DNA of 64,000 nt, from the NCBI GenBank assembly GCA_032622095.1, contig CP136068.1, forward strand, positions 183,278,796-183,342,795, written 5' to 3'. Origin of the DNA: Siphonodentalium dalli. Lineage: Eukaryota > Mollusca > Scaphopoda > Gadilida > Siphonodentaliidae. The position numbers and the translations under genes were made by a program. How positions within the stretch are numbered: the stretch's first letter is position 1; every line of letters starts with the position of its first letter. The notes beneath the pieces are model-generated. The model saw nothing but the letters and a program-made list of their open reading frames with translations, had not been told where the DNA came from and made no database searches. Shown piece by piece: positions 1-12,070 of this stretch.

Positions 1-103
1 AATGTGAGATGGTTTCGAATGTATCTGGTTTTTGGTCATCGGCCGTGTAAACATTGCAACTGCATGCATACCATAGGAAGAACATGTAGAGCTGTCGTCG
101 CTC

Positions 104-291
104 TGAACCGTTCGTGATATATAGTACATACTATCGTCGCTCTGAAATGTTCATGGTATATAGTACATACTGCTGATGTTCATGGTATATAGTACATACT
201 ATTCATGTTCATGGTATATAGTACATACTATTCATGTTCATGGTATATAGTACATACTATTCATGTTCATGGTATATAGTACATACTTTTG
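104..291. repeat. 29-bp minisatellite
   Basis: Five head-to-tail 29-bp units start at 147, 176, 205, 234 and 263. A diverged copy precedes them from about 104. Each unit contains the near-palindromic core GGTATATAGTACATAC. The last three copies are essentially identical, so the array expanded recently. Confidence 0.93.
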
Positions 292-1430
292 ATGATCGAA
301 ACGAAGAGAGAGCAGAGCGTACATGTTTTAAATACGTGCATTAGTTTCGTGTTAAGACAACGTAATATATCTTTTCTGGACATTCCTTTTCTGAGTCCAG
401 AATTCCTAGGAATACGAATAGAACAGTTTTAGTTCGGGGTCGTAACATCATGTTCGATGTTGTATTTTTTTGATTTAAATTCGTCATTCTGGGACATAAA
501 TTTCGAAGAAAGATACAGATTTTCCGACATATTTCGATACAGGTAGATATTTAAAAAACGAATATGATTAGGTGTAATTGGCATGCAAACCGCCGTGTGA
601 CTTTAAGCAAGGTTTTAAATGGAAATGTACCTTTTTAGATATTTAATCGATTCTGTCGATGTCAACTATAAATATTCGAAAAATAACCTCAAATGTTAAT
701 CGTTAACAATTAGAAAGAAAAAGAACTATTTAAAGTTTCAAAGCTATAATATAGCATGAGGGGGAAATAAGTGTCAATGTATATGGTTGATATTTTAACT
801 AATAGCTAGCTTATCGGTGTCGAAGACTGCCATGACAACGCAAGAGCAATTTGTTGGCCGGATTAAGAAGAAACATAATGCTTTGGCTCGGAATGCTAGA
901 AATGCTCGCAGCGATAGTTTGTGCAGGAAATCAATGGGTTTAATGTCGAGTGTGGCTCAAAGATGTTTACAAGTACAACGGTTGCAAATGGAGATGTCAG
1001 TGCAACTAGGAAAATTGTTGTTAGATTGTTAATCGCGGATTACATTGTTCAGACTTCTCCGTTGATAGCTGTTATAGTTCTGGTGTCAGTTACCAAGTCC
1101 CTCGTCTGTTTGTACTTGAACATAATTCAGGAAAGTTCAATTAATTCTATGTTGTGACACTTACTCTATATATAGGTAGATAGACTATTCGAGTAGTAAT
1201 ACATTGTGTGCACCGATTTAGCCTACATACCATCCCTGAAAACTAGGTTGAGATTTTGTTTGTGTTGTAGGGCTGACGTGTGTTATACAATTATACGGCG
1301 GTCGATGGTCTCTTTCAAATGTGTTTTGTTACGTTTCACTGAGTTCATCTACAGTCTATTCAGTGAGAATCACTTTTCTATGAGCTCCCTGGTCGCATCC
1401 GATCGATATATCGGGGGCCCATACGTTCTA
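292..1430. other. AT-rich stretch, nothing recognised
   Basis: I see no coding pattern, splice-linked exon, repeat array or TE end. The overlapping short open frames near 817-1157 share DNA in different frames and have no recognisable motif. Confidence 0.5.
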
Positions 1431-1455
1431 ATTAGAGGTGATTTTACATCAACAC

Positions 1456-1531
1456 TGGCTGCGGACACACGTACCACAGTGGTAGGTGTGACAATTTATT
1501 ATGGTGGAGTTTGGTGACAATTGGTCGTCAT
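1456..1531 (-). repeat. Dispersed repeat R1, inverted copy
   Basis: This is the reverse complement of the R1 units at 1856, 1944 and 2664, sharing the segments CCACCATAATAAATTGTCAC and GTGTGTCCGCAGCCA. Against the other copies it lacks a short block between these two segments. Confidence 0.85.
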
Positions 1532-1809
1532 AGTTCTGTGCTATAACATGCCATGTTGGTTATAATCAGCCTTTTCTGTTTTGGTCCTTGTTAAGTTGGC
1601 GTTTGTTTATTCCAGATCATATCAATAAAACGTGCATGATACTACGTGCATGACATGTGCGTGAATGACGAATTGCCACGGTCAAACACAATCTTGACAA
1701 CCGATCGTGCAAGTATATATATCGTAGAGAATACATTGTAGCAAAACGTAATGAGTAGAGATCAACTGTGGTGAAACGCAATTTGTTAATTTGGTCCAGT
1801 CGACTCATT

Positions 1810-2020
1810 GTGCGGAAACTCAGAGGGCAACATGGCTCGCTATGGCATAATAAATATGACGACCAATTTTCACAAAACTCCACCATAATAAATTGTCACA
1901 CCTACTTTTCCATCGCTACTGTGGTACGCGTGTCCGCAGCCATTGTCACCAAACTCCACCATAATAAATTGTCACACCTAGTATACCATCGCTACTGTGG
2001 TACATGTGTCCGCGGCCATT
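1810..2020 (+). repeat. Dispersed repeat R1, two head-to-tail copies
   Basis: Copy one (core 1856-1945) and copy two (1944-2020) follow each other. They share AAACTCCACCATAATAAATT, a central CCATCGCTACTGTGGTAC and the end GTCCGC(A/G)GCCATT. Similarity also reaches upstream to about 1810 when compared with the copy at 2620-2756, giving a unit of about 130 bp. No protein is encoded. It may be a MITE or SINE-like unit. Confidence 0.85.
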
Positions 2021-2104
2021 TCATCCGGTGTAAGACTGTTCAACCTTCTTCAAGGCATTCATTTTCACAGTTGAGATAATGTCGATTCCCGGTCCTACTA
2101 AAAG

Positions 2105-2135
2105 CCGACCGCACCCGACCGCACCTGACCGCACA
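2105..2135. repeat. Short CGACCGCAC repeats
   Basis: Three near-identical 9-10-bp units of (C)CGACCGCAC lie in a row. A further unit is near 2285. This is a short simple repeat. Confidence 0.6.
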
Positions 2136-2349
2136 TCCACCAGGGGTCAGAGCGTGATGGGGTTTGCACTATCGTAATATATAACAAATTTTCAATCCCA
2201 ACGTCAATAGCTCGAGCGGACACGGCACTGCTAACCCCTAACTTGCGGCCGTTTCCGTCAGGTACGCAAAATCCAAAAAGGCACCGACCGCACCTCCCCT
2301 GGCTGCCTGACAACGCAAATGGACATTATTTCATGCAACGAATACCCCT

Positions 2350-2454
2350 ATGTATCGTAATCCGGATATTTTAACTCTATATTGCATTCTAAAATTATTG
2401 AATTATATTTTTTATAATGCAATATAGAGTTAAAATATCCGGATTACGATACAT
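2350..2454. repeat. Perfect inverted repeat (hairpin)
   Basis: The 37-bp arms at 2350-2386 and 2418-2454 are exact reverse complements (ATGTATCGTAATCCGG at the outer end) around a 31-bp AT-rich loop whose edges also pair partly. Exact arms suggest a young fold-back insertion or local inverted duplication. Confidence 0.93.
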
Positions 2455-2619
2455 CCATGGACGATCGGACAAGTCGCTAGCTGCAGGGGAAGTGCATAAA
2501 TTAACCCATACGCTGCTTCCGAATTCGCTATGAATGTACGAAAAAACGCCGTAATTTGTTTGTTGTTGCATTGAAGTGAACCATTGCATGCCATTGCAAC
2601 CAGCTTCCCCCGTATATAT

Positions 2620-2756
2620 TGTGTGGAAAAACAGCGGGCGACATGGATAGCTATGGCACAGAATTATGACCGACCAATTGTCACCAAACTCGACCATAAT
2701 AAATAGTCACGCCTACTATGCCATTGCTACTGTGGTACGTGTGTCCGCAGCCATTG
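2620..2756 (+). repeat. Dispersed repeat R1, fourth copy
   Basis: This copy matches the 1810-1945 copy along its length, including GCTATGGCA upstream and GTACGTGTGTCCGCAGCCATTG at the end. It stops exactly where retrotransposon coding sequence begins at 2757. Confidence 0.85.
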
Positions 2757-3242
2757 CCGAAATCGTTATACGGAGCTGAACTCTTCCCGCTTAACAATGT
2801 TACAGCACTTCAGACACTGGAGAAAAAAATCCGCACCTGTGTCAAACATTGTTGGTCTCTTACAGTTCGCGCAAGAACTAACTTATCGCTAAGCCTCCCT
2901 GGAATGTTATCCATAGAAAAGGAAATTCATATTAGAAAGCTCATCTTCATCGAGAACCTAATCCACCTTCCTACTGACCATCAAACCCAACTGGAACTGT
3001 TCATCTTTAATGTACAGCAACGTGTTATTTTTGGGAGACAGTGGTCGGGATTCGGGATGGATGTGATGCCCATTCTCGAGGAATATGGTCTGCTCGATTT
3101 CGTTCTAATCTTCATTGACACGGGGGTGTTTCCCGTAAAACAAGAATGGAAGAACCTCGTGAAATCAAAAGTTAAAAACTGTTATCGGGCATATTGGTCG
3201 GAATCTGTTGCCAATGATTCAGATCTAAGTTTCTTCTTGTGA
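2757..3242 (+). pseudogene. Non-LTR retrotransposon ORF2, C-terminal fragment
   Basis: The frame opens with KSLYGAELFPL, which fits the thumb region just after the reverse transcriptase domain of LINE-type ORF2 proteins. A helical stretch follows (about LEKKIRTCVKHCW, then SLPGMLSIEKEIHIRKL), and the frame ends with stop TGA at 3240. All catalytic RT motifs are missing, so the copy is 5' truncated, as is usual for LINE insertions. The frame itself is uninterrupted over about 160 codons, so the insertion is not very old. The 14 codons upstream of 2757 that read in frame come from repeat R1 and are not part of the protein. The clade cannot be assigned from this piece. Confidence 0.75.
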
Positions 3243-3410
3243 TGTCACTCAAACCCTCTCAATCTCTAGATTGTATGGGATCCAACATGCACAAAATGAA
3301 ACTTGTGATTGTGCACCCATCTTTCTGTCTATTGTATATATGTGTTAGTTATGCTTGTGTGTGTATATTCTTCCTTTATACTGTTTGTGTAATCTCTCCT
3401 TACAGAAGGC

Positions 3411-3416
3411 AATAAA
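3411..3416 (+). terminator. Poly(A) signal AATAAA of the LINE
   Basis: A canonical AATAAA lies 168 bp after the ORF2 stop and just before the AT-rich tail. It is the likely polyadenylation signal of the parent element. Confidence 0.5.
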
Positions 3417-3428
3417 GATATATATACA

Positions 3429-3825
3429 TATATGTTTATAATAATAAGTGTAAACATGTCCAACAACCTATATTCATATTGTTACAAGAGGCGTGTAGGG
3501 CTTACCCATATATATACGCAATCACGGAAACCACATACAAATTAATGTTTACCTCCGTGGTGACTGAGATCGGTTGTTTTTTATAAGTAGAATCCAAGAA
3601 TAATTCTTCAGCTATATATGTTTATAATGATGAGTGTAATTTATATTGTACAGTGTGGGTCACACTAAATGTGTCCAACCTGTATTCATATTGTTACCAG
3701 AGGCGTGTAGGGCTTACCCATATATATACGCAATCACGGAAACCACATACAAATTAATGTTTACCTCCGTGGTGACTAAGATCGGTTGTTTTTTATAAGT
3801 AGAATCCAAGAATAATTCATCAACG
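3429..3825. repeat. Tandem duplication, ~186-212 bp
   Basis: Two copies begin at TATATGTTTATAAT (3429 and 3615). Their right parts (GAGGCGTGTAGGGCTTACCC onward) are nearly identical. The second copy carries 26 extra bases near 3640-3668, so the offset changes from 186 to 212. Confidence 0.9.
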
Positions 3826-4610
3826 AAGATATCCAAGAAATCTCATTGTTGAAATGTTTGCGTGGCAACACGTTTCGTTAAATTAATGTCATGTTTATTT
3901 AATTACGTAACAACGCAACGAACGAAACGAAACGTTGGGAGTAACTGATGCATATATAATCACCTCACCACACCACCCACACTCAATGTGAACCATAATG
4001 TTTGTTTTCTACCCATAGTAGCCACATAACGTTCAATTTGTTTTTACCCTGTCGGTGTGAATATTAAGTGAGTCGTCAAGCTGAAATCCTGAAATCAATA
4101 GTATTTATAGCTTCTGAGACAAATACTGTACCAGCAAATGCGCCTAATTCAGAACACAAACGTTATCAATACGAAACTGTGAATACTGAATAGTAACTCA
4201 CAAATGAAGATAGGAAAGATAAAAAAAATTCAGTAGATTTTCACTAATTTATCCAGTTTCAAAGGCTCTTTAAGGTAGCTACACACTGTTTCCAGCAATT
4301 TTGGCCAACTTGGGAGGGGGTACTGTACTTCAAATCTATGCTGAGCCATTATCTTTGTCATTGGTCCCATCAAGCATGTTTTAGTTTGTAAATCGTAGGT
4401 GTAATCATATGACTGTCCTTCAGCTTCTGTGTAAAACTTGTCATTGATTTATGCCCCTTGGTTTGCACACACAAAACACGCAATTTTAGTATGCACACAA
4501 ATGTTCCCGGACCCCCAGCGATCTCCTTATGTCTTCCACTCACCGCTTCTTGGCTCGGATTATGCTATGCATCATATATAAAGTAATACCTAGCACCCCC
4601 CCCCGGTTTA
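3826..4610. other. No recognised feature
   Basis: Unique-looking AT-rich DNA. A poly(C) tract lies near 4595-4604. Nothing gene-like was seen. Confidence 0.45.
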
Positions 4611-4616
4611 AAATTT

Positions 4617-4634
4617 TCTGAATCCGCCACTGGA
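4617..4634 (-). mobile_element. Possible hAT-like terminal sequence
   Basis: Read on the minus strand this begins CAGTGGCGGATTCAGAAA, which resembles the terminal repeats of hAT transposons. No partner end or 8-bp target duplication was identified, so this is only a resemblance. Confidence 0.3.
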
Positions 4635-4664
4635 TGGGACCCATCAATTTTTTCCGAATTTCAT

Positions 4665-4815
4665 TAAAAACATGGCCGCCACTGGCCATCTTGGAATTTA
4701 CTCTTTGTACGACTAAAGCTTCGACACACCAAACAGGCCACCTCCCTCATCCGATCATCACCAAACTTCATAAATATTGATCTTCGAGTGACCTCTAGAT
4801 GATACCAGTATCTAT
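4665..4815 (-). repeat. Dispersed repeat R3 (CAAGATGGCC family)
   Basis: On the minus strand it reads ATCTAGAGGTCACTCGAAGATCAATATT... (only key parts quoted), then AGTTTGGTGATGATCGGATG, then CCAAGATGGCCAGTGGCGGCC. The same blocks occur at 18005-18150 and 19021-19430. Confidence 0.75.
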
Positions 4816-5491
4816 TATTTAATACTTATAAACTTTAACTTTCCACATAGCTCCAATACATTGACTGTAACACATGAAATTATTCCACGCAGAATTTACC
4901 ATTTTTGGGAATTATCAATTACACATGGATACGGTCGTAATACTCTGGGATTTAGTATTAAAGCATGCCGGAAAGCAGTTAGGATCACCCACACTTGATC
5001 AATGGCGTCATCGGAACGATGGAATCAGTCAAAAAAGATGCAGGTGTATGCACATTTCAAAGACATGCCCATACATGTACGGTTCATCAGACAGACATAA
5101 TGTAATGTATCTTAACGAAAACTACATATTAGTATTAAGTATACTACATGTACGAACATACCCAAAACATATACATGTACCGCTATAATAAACATAATTG
5201 ACTTTAAAAATGGTGTGATACCCCGGTAATGACCACGGTATTAGTATATGTACACGATTTATCGGGTTGTAGGGGGTTCTGGAAAATAAAAGTATCTGAT
5301 AGGCATAACAGCCAGTGCAGCCTGTGTTACATTTGTCATTACAGGTTTTTACAAAACTGCTCAATCTCCTACTAGCCCCGATCTCTCGGAAGTTAGATCT
5401 ATATGATGATATTACATTGTGCAGATACCTTCAATACATTTGCCTTTTTACAAATTATTATAATTTTCGGCGACTTAATCAGAGCGCCATC

Positions 5492-5756
5492 TTAATGGAT
5501 TATGTATTTCCCCATATTAATGGATTATGTATTTCCCCATATTAATGGATTGTGTATTTCCCCATATTAATGGATTGTGTATTTCCCCATATTAATGGAT
5601 TGTGTATTTCCCCATATTAATGGATTGTGTATTTCCCCATATTAATGGATTGTGTATTTCCCCATATTAATGGATTGTGTATTTCCCCATATTAATGGAT
5701 TGTGTATTTCCCCATATTAATGGATTGTGTATTTCCCCATATTAATGGATTGTGTA
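5492..5756. repeat. 25-bp minisatellite
   Basis: There are about 10.6 units of 25 bp with core TTAATGGATTGTGTATTTCC. The first two copies have TATG where the others have TGTG. The copies are otherwise near-identical, so the array is young. Confidence 0.96.
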
Positions 5757-6055
5757 ATCCCCCAATGCGGAGTTCTTTGGATTTGGATTTGGATACATAC
5801 TCTATTCGAGTGGCATATATCTGAGCACAATGGTATCCAGAACCTATTCAATACATATATATTCTCGGTCGACCTCAGGTTTTGAGTTCATCGAACATAC
5901 CAACTTGTATCGCGATGATTGTAAGGTATGTCTGCATACAGCTATAAGCGCGTCCATCTTGCGAGTTTAAGTTTGTTGTAATTATCTTATTGTCAGGATC
6001 TGTAGAGTGTATTGGCGTTTTTAATTAGCTTCAGACACTTTCAGAGTTGCAGTCG

Positions 6056-6307
6056 CGGAACTGTCGTGGGTCGGATGTGATCGATCTAAACCTGAAAACT
6101 AAAAAAAAAACGTGTCATAAAAGGGAATGATAATAACGCGCAATTATTCTCACATATAATCTGTAGATGCTATGATGTTTTATATTATTCTCACATATAA
6201 TCTGTAGATGCTATGATGTTTTATATTATCTTGAGAGACGTCAGGGAACTGTAATGTGCAGGATGTGATCGATCTTTAAACCTGAGAAAATCTCAAAAGC
6301 GTGTCAC
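6056..6307. repeat. Nested local duplications
   Basis: A 41-bp unit (ATTATTCTCACATATAATCT...) is exactly duplicated in tandem at 6143-6224. It is flanked by two diverged copies of a segment with GGATGTGATCGATCT and AAACCTGA (6072-6096 and 6260-6285) followed by CGTGTCA. Confidence 0.8.
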
Positions 6308-6310
6308 TAT

Positions 6311-8780
6311 CTCCTTAAAGATTCCGCCCAGAAGAAAAACATCGAGCAGCTAGAAACGCGCGACATGAAGGATTACTGCTCTTTAATGTTCCACAAAATC
6401 GTGCATTGTTAAATCTATATCTATACTGCGCTCTCTGAATAGCATGGAACTCATCCTGTTGGTTAATTTTGTGTATATATATTATTTAAATATATCGACT
6501 TCTATGTTGGTTGTCGTGTTTGTTGGTATCCGAGTAATTTGCTCATCAATGCAATCTCTGCGTGGGTCAGAGTGGCCAATTAGCATAGCTCTATTATGTG
6601 GAAGAAGCTTATTTACTGACATTCGCTCTGTCATGGTCTGTTTTTGGGTTGAAAATTGTCAATGATTAAAAATAATTGGTAAAATTGAGCGTTTTGTGTG
6701 TTCATACGAAGAGGCATACCATATATAATCCAAGTAATTGACAGTTCTGCGGTGGAGTTATGGTACCATGTGGTTATGATACTGCAGTATATAAGCGGGT
6801 CATCACACCAAAAGTTGAAGACAATAATAGGATCATGTTAAAGATACGGTAAGCGTTGGTGGTGGGTATTGCTGTTAAAGTATAGTCACATCCACCGCCA
6901 TATCCAGAAATAATATTATATTATAGACCAAATTTGTTCTTATACCAATCATATATATCGCAGCATGTTACTGGCATGGTAGCACTCTGTGTCATGTAAC
7001 CAAACACCATCGTATGTACCCAACGGTGCGTAAAGAGTAAGCGATAAGAAAAACACTCAATACCGATGAGACCCCCCACTAATTGAACTTGTGTTAGAAA
7101 TTTCACCAAGTTGTCACCAGCATACCCGTCTAGCTATCGCTAATCTACAAAAAATAATGTAAATGTTCTGAAAACAACTAATGTCGTGCCAGCTATGACA
7201 TTTCCAAATGTAGACAAATCTGACAAAAGTTGGGGGGGGGGTTGAGACACGAAACCTGTGGTACATCCCTGCCTGCAGGACGGTATTAAGGCTCTCATTT
7301 AGCGTTCCGTGCAATATCGATTCATATATTGTGTCGTTTTAAATTTTTACAGCATCGTTTTGAACAGTGTCCGAACAGAGACTTGAAGTGGGAATATAAC
7401 ATGATTCAAATGTGAAAGTAAATAAAACAAAATTAAAAGATAATTCTACTACAAAATAGGCTAACACAATTCAACAACAATATAACATTAGGGGAAAGGG
7501 GTCAACACGATGATGCAGTTGAAGAAATCGTAGTACTTTTCGCGTATATGTGGCTTTGTTGAATTTAATCAAATATAATTTCCAGCTATAAACAGTCTGC
7601 CAAAGAGTATGTAAACAATAATGGTCAAGTTGTCCGTTCAAATTAGACTTCTCAAGTTGTCAACAGTTGCAGACTTATCGGTACCGGGATGGTTCCGCGT
7701 GTGGTACCGCTGTACCCATTTCGGTACTGAAAGTCTCAATTGTTGAGGTGATCATGCGTCGCTTAAAGCTGTTATTATAAAGTACAGAACTATTCAATAA
7801 TCCTAATCGTAAACGTTAATCTATCCGCGTCACATGCGAAACCTCTCTAATTTTGTCAGCAGTGAAAACAAATACGTTTGGGTTATGGTTTGTCCCATAT
7901 CGAATATGTACTCGCCAGTTTACTGAGGGACTTGTCCTCCGAAATTTATTCTTGCGCCGTGGATTCGGCTTGTGTGAGATATATGTCTATCCAAATGTTT
8001 TGTGATGTCTTTCTTGTTCTTTGAGTTCGTGATTTAAAGAAATCCTGAACAGCAAGCCAAAACCTAAAAAAACTGCTTCATTCAAAAATCGCGAACTGCC
8101 CCTCAGAATATTCCATAAATGGATTTATTAGTTCTTTCTTGCTACAATCTGGTACATAAAACGTGTGTTGTTAAATCGGATTCCTGGCGTTTCTTGAATT
8201 TCCTATTGTTATTTTATAGATAACTAGCTTCAATGCATTATAATTATTGCTCTTTGACGTATTGTTCATACACAGCAATGTGGCTAGAGGAGTTTCCTTC
8301 GAAATGGGGGTCGGTCCAAGCCAAGCTCCTACCAATATGAAATTTCATTTCGCACTTCCAACTGTATGCTGTCCCGACAATTCCAGTTACTTGAAAATTC
8401 TAACATGACAACCATCCACCGTGGTTGACAAATTCTCAACAGTGGCGCCATAATGCCAAACTGTATCTACCATACAACGACCTGACATGCCATTATATTG
8501 TACCATAAACTGTTAGCAATTTAGCAGCGCATACATGTGCACACGTGTTATGTGTCTTTGTTCTGCCATCCAATGCCATCTAGAATCCTGTAAATAGTGA
8601 CTATACCGTTCAGTATAGGTTATTAATCTTGTGTGCATGTCATGGATACAGAAGGTCTGCGTTGGGGTGACCAACTTGGTATGCACAGCTGCGTGAAAAT
8701 CTGAAAATAAAAAAGTATAATTTTCGGTAAATTCGGTTGGTTGTTCATAATTGATTGCCAGTTGTTTGCTGGCCACTGCG
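6311..8780. other. No recognised feature
   Basis: No supported gene, array or TE end was seen. Short open frames here lack motifs and splice support. A G-run lies near 7236-7244. Confidence 0.45.
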
Positions 8781-8929
8781 GATGGACCAGGACATCTTTA
8801 ATCCAAACCTAATCCGAAGCAGCACAATCCTAGAATATATAGGTCAACATGCACATTCAGGCCTTGATTTGTTTTGTTTCTGTTATGTTTGTTTTTATAA
8901 TCATTGAAGTTGGTTAGCAGTGTTTGATT

Positions 8930-8990
8930 GGCGACAAGTGAGGGACCAGGATCTATCGGTCGGCCCGGTGGGAGAAGTATATTTGTAAAA
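8930..8990. repeat. Weak match to repeat R6
   Basis: GAGGGACCAGGATCTATCGG followed by GGCCCGGTGGGAGAA resembles the R6 family at 25.47, 25.74 and 35.2 kb (GAGACCAGGACACA...CGGTGTGAGAAAA). The match is short and could be an eroded copy. Confidence 0.35.
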
Positions 8991-9880
8991 TATTTATCAG
9001 CTATATGTAGTAGATTGATATAATTTACAGCCCAGTATGTTTCCGCGTGGGCCGGGGTGCAACGCAAGCTTATTTAACCTTTGGAACTGAGCGCGAATGA
9101 CACAGTTATTTGATCAAATTATAGAGTACAATAGTCCTCCTGTTGTGAAAACATCGATCAGGAAAATAACCGTGTGCAGTTAGACAAACAGCCGTCTTTC
9201 AAAAACAAAATTGATCAAATCTTTAGAAACTTGGATTATTGTTTTCCTCAGACTATTTTGTTAATTGGCTGTGCTGGTGTCACTCGAAAAACCACCTCGC
9301 TCCGTTCATATCGCTGAAGATACTTCAGGAAACTTTAGTATCATTTGATTGAATGTCGTGACACGCACTTACGGTTACACTGGTGCAAATAGGGTTCGGA
9401 GTGACATCTAACGGATGCGGGAGGAATATATAGAAGAAAATAACATAGACACTGGGCCCTGATTAGTCAACAGCATCGTGTGTTTTTTAGGAAAATCATC
9501 ACACCTCTTCCCTATGATTACCCACAGGTAAACTAGCCATTGACACAGGAATTAACCCTTTGTAGCGAAGTTTGAATTTTGGTCTAAAATATGACAGCAT
9601 TTTTTATGCGGTTCTGACAGTAGTTACGAAAACACAAGATTTAAAGGCGAATTGCCTGTTAGACAGACATGATTTTTTTAGGGTAAAAAGTTTCCCCAAA
9701 TGTCAATTTTTCAGAGTTAAAGAAAATTTTGGACCCAAAATTTATATTGCCAACAGTATACGCTAAAACGCTATGGATAATATTTACATCAGTGTAACCT
9801 TACGTACATTGTGTAGGTAGGACGAGCGGCTACTTCCATTGAAATAACTCATGTACTGATCAGTGTTATAAACTATCCGC

Positions 9881-9960
9881 GATGGTCCACGATGATCCAC
9901 GATGCTCCACGATGATCCGCGATGATCCGCGATGGTCCACGATGATCCGCGATGGTCCAC
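9881..9960. repeat. 10-bp minisatellite
   Basis: Eight perfect-length units of GATGRTCCRC run from 9881 to 9960. They differ only at two positions (G/A/C and A/G). Confidence 0.96.
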
Positions 9961-9982
9961 GATGCCAAGCCTGCAAATAGCG

Positions 9983-10309
9983 TGCAGAATGAGGTCCCCA
10001 TAGGGTGAATTTAGTGATGCTATCCCGCATATCGGGCTAGCATCACCAAATGCACCCTCTGAAGACCTCATTCTGCTTAGGCCTCATCTTCTGGGAAGTA
10101 TCTATTGTATCAAATTAACATTGGTTTTAGTAACTTTTTCCCTTCTGGGAAGTTTCTATATTGCCTAATTTGCAGAAGATAAAATACATAATCGAGGTGC
10201 CCAATGGGTAACATCATCAACTTCAACTGGGAACTTCATTCTGATCCTAGGTCTACCATAGCAGTTGATGATATAAGCAGAAAGAGGTCCCCAGAGGGTG
10301 AATTTAGTC
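9983..10309 (+). mobile_element. Composite inverted-repeat element, copy 1
   Basis: It opens with a hairpin (9983-10076): GCAGAATGAGGTC, GGGTGAATTTAGTGATGC, a short loop with CCCGCATATCGGG, then the complement ending GACCTCATTCTGC. It continues with GGCCTCATCTTCT and a middle part, and the opening motif recurs at 10277-10309 (GCAGAAAGAGGTCCCCAGAG). The same order is found at 45744-46142. No coding capacity, so it is a non-autonomous element of unknown superfamily. Confidence 0.8.
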
Positions 10310-11010
10310 GTAGCATGGCTTAGAGTTGCGGCCATTCTGACAGCCATTTCATTGTCGCGACTGCATATTTTGTGTCCTTGTCACTCTACTGCTCCCGTAC
10401 TCTAATTTCAGATAAAACTGGTATATATCGGATGGAAGAGTAATGCGTTTTGGTGTCACCGGTGAGGGATGTTGTAAAAAAAACCTTCTTCCCAAGGCCG
10501 AAAAATGGGCAGTTTAAAAATCTTTGTAAACAAATTTTCTCAAAGCGGATTTTGGATATGTTGTAGAGGATATATTCCTATTCAAAATGGAATAAAACCC
10601 GACTTAGTCCAAATTTGTTCTAGATCAAACTTTTTATCGACCAGACTATTTAGCTGCAATTCTGTATTGTGTACCAGTATAAACTGTTGATTGCGAACGA
10701 GCGTTTTCTCTCAGAATCTGATTAAAACGAAGCGACTTCGGCATATTCGAACATTCTCATGAAAATATCAATAGGAGAGCCTCCAATTGATGTGTTTGAT
10801 TTCGAACTTGAGTTCAGAAAGTGGAAGGATGTGAAATCGATGTGCTGATAACTTTGAGTGAATAACTGTTTATATCGTATTACTTCTTGGTAATTTAAAA
10901 TGCTACAAATAATATTGGGCCAGGGCGAACACTGCCCAATTCATAGCACCAGCGTGTATTAATTGATGGAAATATATCATGTTTTAAACAACTGGTAGTA
11001 AGCTCCCAAG
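10310..11010. other. No recognised feature
   Basis: AT-rich DNA without supported genes or arrays. Confidence 0.4.
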
Positions 11011-11011
11011 A

Positions 11012-11134
11012 TTACCGAACCTTCTGAATAGAGAACCTTCGGAATAGAGACCATTCGTAATAGAGAACCTTCGGATTAAAGAACCTTCGGAATAGAGAAC
11101 CTTCGGAATAGAAAACCTCCGGAATAGAGAACCA
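11012..11134. repeat. 16-bp minisatellite
   Basis: About 7.6 units of GGAATAGAGAACCTTC with scattered substitutions. The middle copies are closest to one another. Confidence 0.94.
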
Positions 11135-11353
11135 AAATTGTCCATTCTATCACAGAATTTTGATCGTCGAAACTTCCCTGCACTGGAAGCAGAATATTTA
11201 CTACGCGACATTGGTATCGAAGTATACCTGCATGATGTATGGTATCGCCGTTGCATGTGTATTGTAGTAACACTACGGGATCGCACGTCACAAAATGATA
11301 GGTATATAAATCTTCTTTGTTACTTTAAGGCACCATTATTGATATAAATAATT

Positions 11354-12070
11354 TAGCGCCGATTTCCACAAAAGTTATACATATCCTTGGCCACGATACA
11401 AGGAATCTAATCATGTGATTTAAATACGCCGTTTGGGTGAGAGACTGAGCGGGGGGCACTCAATTTGTTAGAATTTGTTTAGTCGCCGATTACAACCAAA
11501 CTTATACATGAGCATCTCCATTATATAAGGAGTCTAATGGTAATGGTGTGGCTTAAGGTTGTCAATAGTCGTTATTCGAGACAGGGTGCACCGACGGGGA
11601 GACGGGCTCAACAATTGATAAAAATATGATTAGCGCCGATTTCCAAAAACTGATACACATTCTTCTCCATGATACAAGGAATCTAATCGTGTGAATTAAA
11701 TATGTAAAAATTGGTGCATCTTTTGTGAGATATGGGGGGGGGGCATTAAATTTAATAAAAAATTGTTTAGTCGCCGATTACCACAAAATGTATAAGGTCA
11801 CATCAGGAGTATAATTCTGTGTTTTAAAGATGTTAAAATTGGTGCCGTTGGAGTCAGGGGCGCGTAGAGTGGGAGAGGGACACCCACATTGATAACATAT
11901 ATTTGTAGCGCCGATTTCCACTATTTTGATACATATTCTTCTCCGTGATACGAGAAATCGTCATTTAAAGACGCCAAATTGGTGCCGTTTTGGGTGAGAG
12001 ATGGGAGGGGGCACAGAAATTTGATACGAATTTGCTTAGTCGCCGATATATATCCACCAATGTTTAGAAA
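11354..12070 (+). repeat. Satellite of alternating ~135-bp A/B monomers
   Basis: Six monomers start at 11354, 11480, 11631, 11768, 11906 and 12037. Odd ones begin TAGCGCCGATTTCC and even ones TAGTCGCCGATTA. A monomers share GATACAAGGAATCTAATC, and many carry GGTGAGAGA followed by a G-run. The alternation means the amplified unit is a dimer of about 270 bp (three dimers). Confidence 0.85.

Larger units (their letters stand above)
2757..3432 (+). mobile_element. 5'-truncated LINE with 3' UTR
   Basis: The ORF2 fragment is followed by about 180 bp of 3' UTR with AATAAA at 3411-3416, and the copy ends in a short TATA(CA)-type tail. The 5' junction is sharp against repeat R1. The element may have inserted into or beside R1. 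Confidence 0.7.

Noticed and set aside
147-291. Regular repeats with ~29-bp units suggesting a CRISPR array
   Set aside because: Units are contiguous without unique spacers, and the context is eukaryotic.
9784-10071. 95-codon minus frame with HRGSSW repeats
   Set aside because: It is a translation of the 10-bp minisatellite and the adjacent hairpin element.
10984-11286. 100-codon minus frame with RRFSIP repeats
   Set aside because: It is a translation of the 16-bp minisatellite.
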